The notes beneath the pieces were generated by a model, which had not been told where the DNA came from, ran no database searches, and saw only the letters and a program-made list of their open reading frames with translations. A DNA stretch of 64,000 bases from Scybalosoma faecavium (GTDB lineage Bacteria > Bacillota > Clostridia > Christensenellales > Christensenellaceae). Shown here piece by piece: positions 42,658-51,702 of this stretch. The position numbers and the translations under genes were made by a program. The DNA lies in contig DVKG01000012.1 in assembly GCA_018716135.1 (NCBI GenBank), positions 124,001 to 188,000 on the forward strand, written 5' to 3'. How positions within the stretch are numbered: the stretch's first letter is position 1; every line of letters starts with the position of its first letter.

Positions 42658-42710
42658 GAAAAAAGCCCGCAGCCTTCAGTTTGATTTTATCACAACCTCA
42701 GACCGCGGGC
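42658..42710 (-). terminator. Terminator after the P-type ATPase gene
   Basis: GCCCGC pairs with GCGGGC over a long arm with inner pairing (GGTCT and AGGCT), then six T. It sits between the ATPase stop and the secreted protein gene. Confidence 0.8.
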
Positions 42711-42722
42711 AAGCGGGGTAGA

Positions 42723-45377
42723 CTATTTATTTATTATCCTCAGAACTGCTTTCCTAAGCAGGTCTATAGGGATAATTGTAAAAGCGAGCAGAATCACGAA
42801 CAGCCATTCTCCGGCGTGCAGACCGTAGCAATGAAGTATATCTCCTCCAAAGTTAGTGAGTATTATCTGTATTATGATTATAACAATCATTATCTGCCAA
42901 AAACCGTGATTCTTTATTATATTATCAAACAGATTGAGTTTTTCAGTTCTTGCATTAAACGCATTAAACACAGCAAAGAATATGAAGAACGTAAAATACC
43001 CAGTCATCAGGAAATCATGATTATCTCGGAACACTCTGTCAGCCGTATCTGAGAACAAGAGAAACATTGAAAGGACAAAGCACCATATACCCGCCGTCAC
43101 TATTTCCGTCCACATGTATTTGCTGACTATGCTCTCGTCTCTGCGCTTCGGCTCCTCCTGCATATACCTCTCGAGAGCCGGTTCGCCGCCGAAAGCCAAA
43201 GCAGCGAGCGTATCCATTACCAAATTTACCCATAGTATCTGAATTATCGAAAGCGGCTGAGGAATTCCCAGCAGCGGCGCTGCGAAGCATACCAATACGG
43301 CGCTTATATTTATCGTAAGCTGAAATACTATAAACTTTCGTATGCTGTTGAAGATTGTGCGCCCATAAAGTATCGCCTTATCTATAGAATTAAAGTTGTC
43401 GTCGAGAATGACTATATCGCTGGCCTCTTTCGCCACCTCTGTTCCTCCGCCCATCGCGAAGCCTACATCAGCTTTCTTGAGAGCGGGCGAATCATTGACG
43501 CCGTCTCCCGTCATCCCGGCTACGAGCCCCATCTCCTGCGCCAATCTTACAAGCCTGCTCTTATCACTCGGAAGCGCACGAGCGATGACTCTTATATCGC
43601 TCAGCTTGCTCTTAACTTCATCGTCAGACAGCTGCGCCAGATGATCTGACGTGAGCATTATATCACTCTCGTTTTGAACTATTCCGGCTTCTCTTGCAAT
43701 CGCAGCCGCCGTATCCAATCTGTCGCCTGTTATCATAACGACCTGGACTCCCGCAGCCTGCACCTCTTTGATCGCCGTCACCGATTCAGGTCTCACCTCA
43801 TCGCGTATTCCCAATACGCCTATGAGAGTCCACTCGCCTTCGGGAAGTACGTCGTCCTTTATCTCATCATCCGACGTTGCAAAGGCAAGCACTCTTATTG
43901 CACGCTTTGCCAAAGCGTTTATTTTATCATCCAGAGCCTGTCTGCGCTCGTCGTCAAAAGTCTTTTTCTCACCATTTTCGTCATAATAATACGAACATCT
44001 GGCGAGCATTTTCTCAGGAGCGCCTTTGATCACACTAAAAGCTCCGCCATCGTCAACAGTGCTCGCCGAGTATTTTTTGTCACTGCTGAACGGTATTGAC
44101 GTTAATTTCTTTGCATGAACTGCATTTCTGCCTGATTCGACAGCATATCTCAGCACGGCTCTTTCCGTAGCGTTTCCGCCGTATATCTGTACTTCTCCGT
44201 CCTTTTCAGAAATAACCGCGTCAGTATTGTTGTATATGCTGAGCAGGAGTTTGTCCGCCACTCCCTGTGCAATATCTGCGAAATTCTTGCTTTCTTCCGC
44301 CCTGCCGTCTACGAATGTAACAGCTTCAAGCTTGCCTTTGGTAATCGTTCCTGTTTTATCACTAAAAAGTATGTTCAAGCTGCCCGCCGTCTCTATACCT
44401 ACTATTTTTCTTACCAGCACATTGTCCTTGAGCATCTTGCCCATATTCAAAGCTGATACGAGCGCGACCATAAGAGGAAGACCCTCGGGCACCGCCATCA
44501 CTATGATTATGACCGCAAGCATAACGGCATTTATAACATCGCTTACGACTGTCATCCAGTCCGAAAAATATGCTGCTATCTGCGCTCCGTCGAAGCTGTT
44601 GCTGACAAAAACAGATTGAAACATAAACGCCAGAGCTATCGTTATTCCGCCTATATATCCGAACTTGCTTATGCCTTTTGCCAATCCGGCAAGCTTTAAT
44701 TTAAGCGGCGACTCTCTGTCCGTATCCTGCTGAAGCTCGCTGGCTATCTGACCGTAAACAGATTTGTCTCCGACGGTAGTAACTCTCATAACCGAGCTGC
44801 CGGAACATACGACCGCTCCGCGAAATACTTTATACGGATTTAAGAAATCCAATGATGCTTCATCATCTTTGTAATCATCCGGAATAGCTGTCTTCCCAGC
44901 CTCTTTGCTCTCTCCGTTGAGTACGGATTGATCTACTTTTATATTGCCGTCAATTATGACGCCGTCGGCAGAGATTTTGTCTCCTGTCTGCAGCATAATA
45001 CAATCGCCTACTACTATGTCGTTGATAGAAACTTCAGCGACCTTCCCGTCTCTATATACCTTACAAAATATTCTCGACGCTTCCTCTTGCAGCTTCTGAA
45101 ATGCGTTTTCGTTCCTAAACTCTGAAAATGTGGAGACAAACGTCGCCAGAATAACAGCAAGAGCAATGCCGACAGATTCATACCATTCAGTTTTTCCTAA
45201 AAACGTAAAAATGACGTTTATCAGCAATGCGACGCAAAGTATTTTTATCATCGGATCGCCGAAATTGCTGAACAGCTTATGCCAAAAGGTCTCCGATTTC
45301 TGTTCCGTCATTCGGTTGTCACCGAATTGAGCTTTCGACCGTTCGACCTGCTCCTTAGTCAGCCCTGTAATTTTCAT
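42723..45377 (-). CDS. P2-type cation-transporting ATPase behind a manganese riboswitch
   Basis: The 884-residue pump has the phosphorylation motif DKTGTITKG, MITGDRLDTAAAIA, GMTGDGVNDSPALKKADVG and the PEGLP membrane motif (AVPEGLPL) of Ca2+-type P2 ATPases. The N-terminus (LTKEQVERSKAQFG) lacks heavy-metal domains. The length and TM pattern fit the PMR1/PMCA-like prokaryotic calcium or manganese exporters. Upstream lie a yybP-ykoY riboswitch and an attenuating terminator, which argue for Mn2+ export as one role. AAAGGA precedes the ATG. Confidence 0.92.
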   Translation of the reverse strand: MKITGLTKEQVERSKAQFGDNRMTEQKSETFWHKLFSNFGDPMIKILCVALLINVIFTFLGKTEWYESVGIALAVILATFVSTFSEFRNENAFQKLQEEASRIFCKVYRDGKVAEVSINDIVVGDCIMLQTGDKISADGVIIDGNIKVDQSVLNGESKEAGKTAIPDDYKDDEASLDFLNPYKVFRGAVVCSGSSVMRVTTVGDKSVYGQIASELQQDTDRESPLKLKLAGLAKGISKFGYIGGITIALAFMFQSVFVSNSFDGAQIAAYFSDWMTVVSDVINAVMLAVIIIVMAVPEGLPLMVALVSALNMGKMLKDNVLVRKIVGIETAGSLNILFSDKTGTITKGKLEAVTFVDGRAEESKNFADIAQGVADKLLLSIYNNTDAVISEKDGEVQIYGGNATERAVLRYAVESGRNAVHAKKLTSIPFSSDKKYSASTVDDGGAFSVIKGAPEKMLARCSYYYDENGEKKTFDDERRQALDDKINALAKRAIRVLAFATSDDEIKDDVLPEGEWTLIGVLGIRDEVRPESVTAIKEVQAAGVQVVMITGDRLDTAAAIAREAGIVQNESDIMLTSDHLAQLSDDEVKSKLSDIRVIARALPSDKSRLVRLAQEMGLVAGMTGDGVNDSPALKKADVGFAMGGGTEVAKEASDIVILDDNFNSIDKAILYGRTIFNSIRKFIVFQLTINISAVLVCFAAPLLGIPQPLSIIQILWVNLVMDTLAALAFGGEPALERYMQEEPKRRDESIVSKYMWTEIVTAGIWCFVLSMFLLFSDTADRVFRDNHDFLMTGYFTFFIFFAVFNAFNARTEKLNLFDNIIKNHGFWQIMIVIIIIQIILTNFGGDILHCYGLHAGEWLFVILLAFTIIPIDLLRKAVLRIINK

Positions 45378-45423
45378 GAATATTCCTTTATTATCCCTTT
45401 CTTTTATTTTGCAGATATATATT

Positions 45424-45470
45424 AAAAAAACGAGACTATCCGCAAGTTAAACTTACAGATAAGTCTCGTC
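45424..45470 (-). terminator. Riboswitch expression-platform terminator
   Basis: ACGAGACTTATC pairs with GATAGTCTCGT around a partly paired loop, then seven T. It lies between the aptamer and the ATPase start, so read-through must be regulated. Confidence 0.88.
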
Positions 45471-45474
45471 AATT

Positions 45475-45546
45475 AAAGCAAAACCGGACTTGAGTCGGGT
45501 ATGGCGATTTCGCTGCGCATATCGCGCTGACTACTCCCCTATCAAT
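45475..45546 (-). promoter_or_regulatory. yybP-ykoY manganese riboswitch aptamer
   Basis: The minus-strand RNA holds the signature GGGGAGTAG at 45539-45531, a GC-rich hairpin (GCGC pairs), and the second conserved loop CATAC within CGCCATACCCG. Both are hallmarks of the manganese-sensing yybP-ykoY class. The downstream terminator suggests Mn2+ turns expression on by preventing termination. Confidence 0.82.
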
Positions 45547-45552
45547 AGTGAC

Positions 45553-45581
45553 ATTATACACTAAAGAATTGTATTTGTAAA
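45553..45581 (-). promoter_or_regulatory. Promoter of the riboswitch-ATPase transcript
   Basis: TTTACA at 45581-45576 and TATAAT at 45558-45553 are 17 bases apart. Confidence 0.8.
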
Positions 45582-45629
45582 CAGCAATATCAAAATTTGG
45601 AAAAAATATTTTTTACATGTTTATGCGCA

Positions 45630-45662
45630 AAAAAATCGCCGAGACCTTTAAGGCTCGGCGAC
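45630..45662 (-). terminator. Terminator after the peroxiredoxin gene
   Basis: CGCCGAGC pairs with GCTCGGCG-like sequence (CGCCGAG with CTCGGCG) over TTAAAGG, then six T or more. Confidence 0.85.
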
Positions 45663-45694
45663 AGACTTTTATTCGCTCGACAGCGGCTTAGCAA

Positions 45695-46159
45695 TCAATT
45701 CGCCGCTTGTAAGAAGCCGAGGACTTCCTCAGCGTTCGTATCGGGTTTAACTTTCGACATACTTTTGATTATCGTCCCGTTTTCATTGATGATATACGTC
45801 GTACGAACTATACTGCGATATTCACGTCCCGCCAGTTTTTTACGCTGCAAGACGTCAAACCGCTGAGTTACATCCAACTCCGCATCACTCAACAGAATAA
45901 ACGGGAGATCATTTTTTGCCGCAAAATTGCTGTGTGATTTCGGGCTGTCCTTGCTTATGCCAATGAGCACCGCACCCTCGGCTTCAAACTCGCTGAACAC
46001 TTCAGCGAAAGCTTTCGCCTGGCGAGTGCACCCTGCTGTGTTATCCTTAGGATAAAAGTAGAGCACGACCTTCTTTCCACGAAAATCTCTTAGGCTGACC
46101 GGATTACCGTCTTGGTCTGAGAGAGTAAAATCCGGCGCTGGACTACCTTCTGATAACAT
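45695..46159 (-). CDS. bcp: Thioredoxin-dependent thiol peroxidase (Bcp/PrxQ), 1-Cys form
   Basis: The 154-residue protein has GSPAPDFTL near residue 5, the peroxidatic Cys in DNTAGCTRQA near residue 44, and the family segment GISKDSPKSHSNF. In Bcp/PrxQ a resolving Cys usually lies five residues after the peroxidatic one; here that position is Lys (GCTRQAK), so this would be a 1-Cys enzyme needing an external thiol. AAGGAG precedes the ATG. It reduces hydrogen and organic peroxides. It has its own terminator. Confidence 0.92.
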   Translation of the reverse strand: MLSEGSPAPDFTLSDQDGNPVSLRDFRGKKVVLYFYPKDNTAGCTRQAKAFAEVFSEFEAEGAVLIGISKDSPKSHSNFAAKNDLPFILLSDAELDVTQRFDVLQRKKLAGREYRSIVRTTYIINENGTIIKSMSKVKPDTNAEEVLGFLQAAN

Positions 46160-46217
46160 TTAATTGTTTCTCCTTTAATGTGATAATTTATTACAAAAAA
46201 GCTCTAGCTTCTATGTT

Positions 46218-47078
46218 CTATGTCAATATTCCCGCAAAAAACTGTTCTGAAGTCTTTCCCGACGCCCTGTTGTATCGTCCGAGGCCAAACAGACTATCGG
46301 AATCGCGAGTTATGATATTGTGATGTTCATAGCAGGTAAAAGTCGCAGAATATCCCAGAGACTTCAAGAAATCATCCGAATCATCTCTGTAATACCCGAA
46401 GGGGTACATAAGCGCAGTAGGAGATACATCCAGCTCTGCCTGCATTCTGTCGCTCATTTTCCTCAAATCTTCTGAGACAGCCTGCCTGTATTGCTCTTCA
46501 GTCTCTCCTCGCTGCATTTCAAACCCCTTGCGCGAGCCTTCTCCGTGCATATCATATGTATGGCTCTGTATTTCCACAAAACCGCTTTGCAACATCTCCC
46601 GCATGTTATCCCATGTGAGATGCGAGTACGTGTTGTGAAGCTCTTCCTCAGATTGACTGAACAGATCCGAACACGTTCCTATAGCGGCTATCACTATTTT
46701 AACATTATACTTCTTTGCTATAGGGAATGCATAGCTGTAATTATTGTAAAATCCATCATCAAAAGTCAGCATTACAGGTTTTGTGGGCAAATCTGAACTG
46801 CCATTCACATAATTAATCAAATCCGCCACATTGATCGGCGTATATCCTTGCGACAACAAATATTGGACGTCTTTTTCCAGCTGCGCCGGCGTCACAATAT
46901 ATTTCCCTGCTTTCGCGTCAGAATCTAAGATGCTATGATACATTATAACAGGAAGGTCAACGCCTGCTTCCGTCCCCGTCTGTCTTATGTCTTCTCTGCT
47001 TTCGGACGAAAAAACAACTACAGCCGCTATCATAAACGCAAGCAGAAATAACCCTCTGCGAATTCTCCTCTTAGTCAC
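46218..47078 (-). CDS. Membrane-anchored polysaccharide deacetylase (NodB family)
   Basis: The 286-residue protein has a basic N-terminus and one membrane segment (RRGLFLLAFMIAAVVVF, residues about 8-24), then a NodB-type domain: VIMYHSIL, LTFDDGFYNNY with the metal aspartates, and IQSHTYDMHG with the metal histidine pair, ending TFTCYEHHN. Such enzymes remove acetyl groups from peptidoglycan or other wall sugars. The GTG at 47078 is chosen because GAGGAGG lies 9 bases before it and the family N-terminus starts here. Upstream ftsZ ends at 47195. Confidence 0.9.
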   Translation of the reverse strand: MTKRRIRRGLFLLAFMIAAVVVFSSESREDIRQTGTEAGVDLPVIMYHSILDSDAKAGKYIVTPAQLEKDVQYLLSQGYTPINVADLINYVNGSSDLPTKPVMLTFDDGFYNNYSYAFPIAKKYNVKIVIAAIGTCSDLFSQSEEELHNTYSHLTWDNMREMLQSGFVEIQSHTYDMHGEGSRKGFEMQRGETEEQYRQAVSEDLRKMSDRMQAELDVSPTALMYPFGYYRDDSDDFLKSLGYSATFTCYEHHNIITRDSDSLFGLGRYNRASGKTSEQFFAGILT

Positions 47079-47137
47079 AAACCCGCACCTCCTCAAACAT
47101 AAATATGTTCGAATAAATGCGGCTATGCAGTCAACGC

Positions 47138-47186
47138 AAAAAGAAACAGATTGGTACACTAATAAGCGGCCAACCCGTTTCTGTTT
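47138..47186 (-). terminator. Terminator after ftsZ
   Basis: AAACAGA and GGTTGG pair with CCAATC and TCTGTTT around a 14-base loop, then TTTTT on the minus strand. The stem overlaps the ftsZ 3' region, separating it from the deacetylase gene. Confidence 0.75.
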
Positions 47187-47194
47187 ACTGCATA

Positions 47195-48358
47195 TTAATC
47201 GTCATTGCGGAAACGTCTCGGAGATTTTTTAAGGAAAATAGGAATTGTAGGTTCATTAACATCTTCGTCTTCCTCATCAATTTCTTCTCTCTGATCAATA
47301 ATCTTTCCGCTTTCAAAAGACTCCAGACGATCGTTAAAATCTCTGCGCGTATCGCTGACTGTGGGGGCAGTTTTAACTTTCTTCACCGTAACAGAAGGAC
47401 CGCCGTTTCCGAAACCTGTGGCAATTACAGTAATGCGAACCTCATCTTCAAGGTTCATATCTACGTCAGCACCCATAACAATATTCGCGTCAGGATCTGC
47501 TGCGCTTTCTATGAGTTTAGCTGCCTCTTCGATCTCGTTCAGAGTAGCCGTCGGATCTACTGTAATATTAAAGATAATGCCCTTCGCACCCTGAATGTTA
47601 GTATCAAGAAGCGGGCTGAGTATAGCCTGTTTAGCAGCGTCTACAAGTTTATTCTCGCCTGTCCCGACGCCAATACCCATATGAGCAATGCCGCGTTCGA
47701 GCATTACCGTGCGGACGTCTGCAAAGTCAAGGTTGATAAGAGCAGGCTTAGCGATAAGGTCGGTAATACCCTGGATACCTTGACGCAAAGCATCGTCAGC
47801 CAATTTAAAGCTTTCGAGCAGAGGCGTACTCTTTCCCATAATCTCGAGCAGCTTGTCGTTAGGAATGCGTACTATGCTGTCGACAATATCTTTCAGCTCT
47901 TCAAAACCTTCTTCTGCCGCTCTCGCTCTCGGACGACCTTCAAACCAAAACGGCATTGTAACGAAAGCGACGGTCAAAATGCCCATGTCGCGTGCAATCT
48001 CCGCCACAACGGGAGCTGCGCCTGTGCCCGTTCCGCCGCCGAGACCGGCCGCGATAAACACAAGATCTGCGCCCTTGAGAAGCTGCTCTATGTCGTCGCG
48101 CGATTCTTCCGCCGCGCGTCTTCCGATCTGCGGATCTGCACCGGAACCAAGACCTTTTGTCAGCTTTTCGCCGATCTGCAGCTTCTGCGGAGAACTGCTG
48201 AGATACAGCGCCTGTTTATCCGTGTTTATTACAATGAACTCCGCACCTTGAAGTCCGTATGCTACCATTCTGTTAACCGCGTTGCCGCCGCCGCCGCCGA
48301 CGCCGATAACTTTAATCTTGGCAAAATTGCTGTTTGCCGTCTCGAATTCCAAAGCCAT
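47195..48358 (-). CDS. ftsZ: Cell division tubulin FtsZ
   Basis: The 387-residue GTPase has GVGGGGGNAVNRM near residue 18, the tubulin signature GGGTGTGAAP near residue 105, and the T7 loop (NLDFADVR). The C-terminal conserved peptide is EPTIPIFLKKSPRRFR, which would bind the FtsA-like neighbour. It assembles the Z-ring. AGGGGG precedes the ATG. It lies 56 bases after the FtsA-like gene, the usual ftsA-ftsZ order. Confidence 0.98.
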   Translation of the reverse strand: MALEFETANSNFAKIKVIGVGGGGGNAVNRMVAYGLQGAEFIVINTDKQALYLSSSPQKLQIGEKLTKGLGSGADPQIGRRAAEESRDDIEQLLKGADLVFIAAGLGGGTGTGAAPVVAEIARDMGILTVAFVTMPFWFEGRPRARAAEEGFEELKDIVDSIVRIPNDKLLEIMGKSTPLLESFKLADDALRQGIQGITDLIAKPALINLDFADVRTVMLERGIAHMGIGVGTGENKLVDAAKQAILSPLLDTNIQGAKGIIFNITVDPTATLNEIEEAAKLIESAADPDANIVMGADVDMNLEDEVRITVIATGFGNGGPSVTVKKVKTAPTVSDTRRDFNDRLESFESGKIIDQREEIDEEDEDVNEPTIPIFLKKSPRRFRNDD

Positions 48359-48414
48359 ATTAACCCCCTGAGCTTTTTATCTAATGGATAGTTTTTTTAT
48401 AATTAAACGTATTC

Positions 48415-49581
48415 TTATCTGAAGAATTTTTTGAGTCTATCAGCGACTCGTTTTATGCCACTTCCACTGTTAAAATGATATACCGACTGAGCTTCATTGT
48501 CAAGCATAGAAAGCGCACAATTGTAAAATGGCGGATAGACATTCGCGCCTTTTTGGCGCTGGACTATTACCTTGCGGCCAAGTTTTGTCTGAAGAAACAT
48601 ATCCGCTCCTCTAGACGCCATGCCTGCTCCTGCGAGATACACAGGAGTATCTTCTGCCACTATATCGGAAAATTCTCTTATTTTCTCACTTATATCAATA
48701 CAGATGTCCGACGCGCGCTCTTCCAGCACTTTCTTGACTACGCCTCCTGCAAATGGGATCATCTTCCCCAGAGCGTTTTTTCCATAAACCCTGCTCGCAG
48801 GAACCACGCCAAATATGTGGTTGCGTTTGAGACTTTCCGCAGTCATAACATCTATTACAAGCTGATCGCAGAGGTCTCTTGTGAGCAAGTACGCTCCTTT
48901 ATGTATTGTAGTATGCGCGATAACCGCGTCGCCGAATATTACAGATATGTTTATATCGTAATATCCAATATCCAACAGTATCGCCGCTCCGTCTCTAACT
49001 TTAGCAGGTATAAAATACATAGCCTGACACTGCGCTTCACAAAGAAAATCGTTTATTCCTATATGAAGCTGCTTAAACACGCGCGTCACAGTGTCTATAT
49101 ATCTCCCGTTAGCGTAAGCGAAGCTGACAGCTGCGCTGAGTTTGCGCGTACTTACGCCTATCGGAGGATTAAGATACATTTCTCCCTTATCATCCAAGAA
49201 ATACACCGGAAAAACGCCTATTCTCACCCAAGACTTGTCTATTCTCGGCGATATGTGCTCCAAAAGGCTATCCACATCCGCCTGTGTAACACACTCGCCC
49301 GGAAGAGTCAATCTTCCGCGAGCCATGAGCACCCGTGTAAAACATCCGGGGACGCTGACATCGGTCTCATGAATTTCACGGTCGGCCTTGTTTTCCGCAA
49401 TAGAAATTACATCTTCGACCGAATCTAAAAGACCTCGGCTATTGACAAATCTAGCGTTACGAATACCATCGTATCTAATACATGCCGCACCCGGAGACGC
49501 CGCGTTCCGAGTGTTTTTTGGGAGAATCACACAAACAAGCTTTGAAGTCCCCAATTCAACTATTGATTTAGCATTAGACAT
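48415..49581 (-). CDS. ftsA: FtsA-like actin-fold cell division protein
   Basis: The 388-residue protein has the actin phosphate-1 motif in SIVELGTSKLVCV, an SHS2-type insertion (GCFTRVLMARGRLTL), phosphate-2 in AILLDIGYYDINISV, and adenosine loop VYLAGAGMA. The last residues KRVADRLKKFFR form an amphipathic basic helix, as in FtsA membrane targeting sequences. It is divergent from typical FtsA (about 410-440 residues), with few classical motifs, but ftsZ next to it supports the role. The ATG at 49581 is chosen as the one with a GGGG site 6 bases ahead; GTG and ATG also occur at 49593 and 49587. Confidence 0.85.
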   Translation of the reverse strand: MSNAKSIVELGTSKLVCVILPKNTRNAASPGAACIRYDGIRNARFVNSRGLLDSVEDVISIAENKADREIHETDVSVPGCFTRVLMARGRLTLPGECVTQADVDSLLEHISPRIDKSWVRIGVFPVYFLDDKGEMYLNPPIGVSTRKLSAAVSFAYANGRYIDTVTRVFKQLHIGINDFLCEAQCQAMYFIPAKVRDGAAILLDIGYYDINISVIFGDAVIAHTTIHKGAYLLTRDLCDQLVIDVMTAESLKRNHIFGVVPASRVYGKNALGKMIPFAGGVVKKVLEERASDICIDISEKIREFSDIVAEDTPVYLAGAGMASRGADMFLQTKLGRKVIVQRQKGANVYPPFYNCALSMLDNEAQSVYHFNSGSGIKRVADRLKKFFR

Positions 49582-49687
49582 ACGCATCCCCACAACATGT
49601 ACTTTTTTAATTATAGCACATCAATGACGCTGTTGTAAACCTCGGCTCATGCGTAAAGCATGGACAAAAAGCAGTATTAATAAATTG

Positions 49688-50974
49688 TTAATTCTTTTCT
49701 GATGTTATTTCGCCAATCTCGGAAGAGCTTCGTGCGTTTTTCAGAAGATAATCTTCCGCCTCTTTGCTCCATCCTCCGTGTTTTTTCACTATTTCTGCGA
49801 TAGGTCTCAATTTGCTGTCAGCGCACTTATCAAAATTCGTAATTTCGGTCAGAGGGAGAGCTATCTGCGGATATATAATCTTCTTGCAGCCGTTTTCTGT
49901 CGATAGCTCACATAGATTGGTAGCGTCTATAGTCGCGTCCAAGCCGCCGACATGAGTTATTACTTTTGATGCGGAAGTCAAACCGTGCTTATAAAAATGC
50001 TCCAACGCCAATTTCAAATCCTCAGGGCAGCCTCCCGAGAAGCCTTTTTCTATGACGCCTTCATAATGCGCACGAAACAAATTCATTCTCGCCATATATT
50101 TCCTGTTTGCGGACGTCGCGAAAAAGCACACACACCCGCCTGCAGCCGCGCTGGTGGACGCACGTTCAAAGACAGAAGCCACCGGCGCGAAAACAATCGA
50201 ATCGCTGTATCCCTCGCAGCCTGTTATCTCGAACACATAATCTGTCGAACCGGGAACGGACGAATCTACGTATTGCAGCTCAATCCCCTTTTCGGCAGCA
50301 TAGCCGACTGAAAATATCCTGCGAGCCAACTCCATTCTCTCGGGGTCATTGTCCGTTACCAACACCTGGGCAGGGTTAATGTCGCCGTGCAGAACGTAAT
50401 CCAGCGCAGTCATCCCTGCGGGACCGCATCCGGCAAAAAGTCCGATTTTGCCTCCCGTTTTAGGTCCGGTAGTCGGTATATATTCTCCCGGACGAAGGTG
50501 AACCATGCTCCTAAACGCGCCTATGATGTTAGCAAGCGTCAGCGTCATACAGCCTTCATAGTACGCTCCGTCAAACTTCATCAGGCAGCCCGCCTCCACA
50601 AGCTCGCGAGGCACTACTGCATACTGTGCGTTTCCGCCGCACCCGCAGAACGTGAAGCCCACCTGCGCTCTCTCCGCTCCGCTGACGCTCGGAAAAAGCA
50701 CCACTTTGTCTCCCGGAGAAAAACTGCTCTCCAGCCCCTCGCCTACCTCTGCAACCTCTCCGCAAAGCTCGTGACCTGTAATCACAGGGTCGGATGGTGT
50801 AGACATGGGGACTCTAATATGACTGCTGCAAACACGAAACGCCTGATTGTCCGACAAATCCAATCCGCTGGCTATCGGACGCAGGAGAACCTCTCCGGCC
50901 GCCGGCTCCGGCAACTCAAATGTTTCAATGCGCATATCCATAGAATCGTATAAACGCGCCGCTTTTATCTTCAT
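49688..50974 (-). CDS. MDR-family dehydrogenase, L-sorbose-1-phosphate reductase (SorE)-like
   Basis: The 428-residue protein has a GroES-like domain (KAARLYDSMDMRIETFELPEPAAGEVL), GHELCGEV and a Rossmann domain GLFAGCGPAGMTALDYVLHG followed by VTDNDPERME. Length and the GHE(L/F)CGE pattern resemble SorE-type sugar-phosphate dehydrogenases. The catalytic-zinc Cys usually in CGSD appears as LDLSD, and the four-Cys structural zinc loop is not obvious, so catalysis may differ. It follows the FtsA-like gene but has no obvious pathway partner. AAAGGAAA precedes the ATG. Confidence 0.75.
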   Translation of the reverse strand: MKIKAARLYDSMDMRIETFELPEPAAGEVLLRPIASGLDLSDNQAFRVCSSHIRVPMSTPSDPVITGHELCGEVAEVGEGLESSFSPGDKVVLFPSVSGAERAQVGFTFCGCGGNAQYAVVPRELVEAGCLMKFDGAYYEGCMTLTLANIIGAFRSMVHLRPGEYIPTTGPKTGGKIGLFAGCGPAGMTALDYVLHGDINPAQVLVTDNDPERMELARRIFSVGYAAEKGIELQYVDSSVPGSTDYVFEITGCEGYSDSIVFAPVASVFERASTSAAAGGCVCFFATSANRKYMARMNLFRAHYEGVIEKGFSGGCPEDLKLALEHFYKHGLTSASKVITHVGGLDATIDATNLCELSTENGCKKIIYPQIALPLTEITNFDKCADSKLRPIAEIVKKHGGWSKEAEDYLLKNARSSSEIGEITSEKN

Positions 50975-51002
50975 TGATCTTTCCTTTTAAAAAAATAATC
51001 TA

Positions 51003-51692
51003 TTACACAAATTCTCTGAGTCGAAAATTTAAATAATCGCAGGATGTCAGACTGTACGTCGCGCCACTCATTTTAAAATCTGAAAAGTCATTGTGTTTAA
51101 ACGCATGTCCGTGAACATGACCATATACAACTCTCTCAGGTGAATATTCTGCTATCGCGCGTGTCATATCCGTTTCGTTCTTATTCGCATCGAAAGGCGG
51201 ATAATGCGTAAGGACTATCAGCCTGCCGCCCAGCTTGGCGGCGCTCTCGAGCGAGAGCTTCATCCTGGATACTTCTCTGGTATAAATCTTTTTATCTTCG
51301 TCTGAGAAACCGTCTTCCCACTGCTTCCATCCGCGCGTACCCGCAAAAACATAATCTCCCAGCCTGATTGCATTATTCTGAATAAAATCAGCTTTGTTGC
51401 TGAGCATGGCGCGCGTCTTAGTAAGAGACGAATGCCAATAATCGTGATTCCCGCGCAGCATCAGCTTGTATCCGGGCATGGAGCATATAGCGTCGAGATC
51501 AGGCTTAGCCTCTCTGTAATGCATTGCCCAGCTTATGTCTCCGCAGATTAGGACTACATCCTCGTCGCTTACTCTCTCATTCCAGTCCTTAGTAATCTGC
51601 CCCCAATGATTTTTCCAATGCTTGCCAAAGACATCCATCTCTTTTGATTTAAACAGCGATAAATGTAAATCAGAAATAGCAAATAATTTCAT
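51003..51692 (-). CDS. Calcineurin-like metallophosphoesterase
   Basis: The 229-residue enzyme has ISDLHL, CGDISW, RGNHDYWH, THYPP and GHVHGH, the five metal-binding motifs of the family in order. It would bind two divalent metals and hydrolyse phosphodiester or phosphomonoester bonds; the substrate cannot be told. It lies 10 bases after ysxC and overlaps no gene. GGAGGA precedes the ATG. Confidence 0.92.
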   Translation of the reverse strand: MKLFAISDLHLSLFKSKEMDVFGKHWKNHWGQITKDWNERVSDEDVVLICGDISWAMHYREAKPDLDAICSMPGYKLMLRGNHDYWHSSLTKTRAMLSNKADFIQNNAIRLGDYVFAGTRGWKQWEDGFSDEDKKIYTREVSRMKLSLESAAKLGGRLIVLTHYPPFDANKNETDMTRAIAEYSPERVVYGHVHGHAFKHNDFSDFKMSGATYSLTSCDYLNFRLREFV

Positions 51693-51702
51693 TTATCCTC
51701 CG

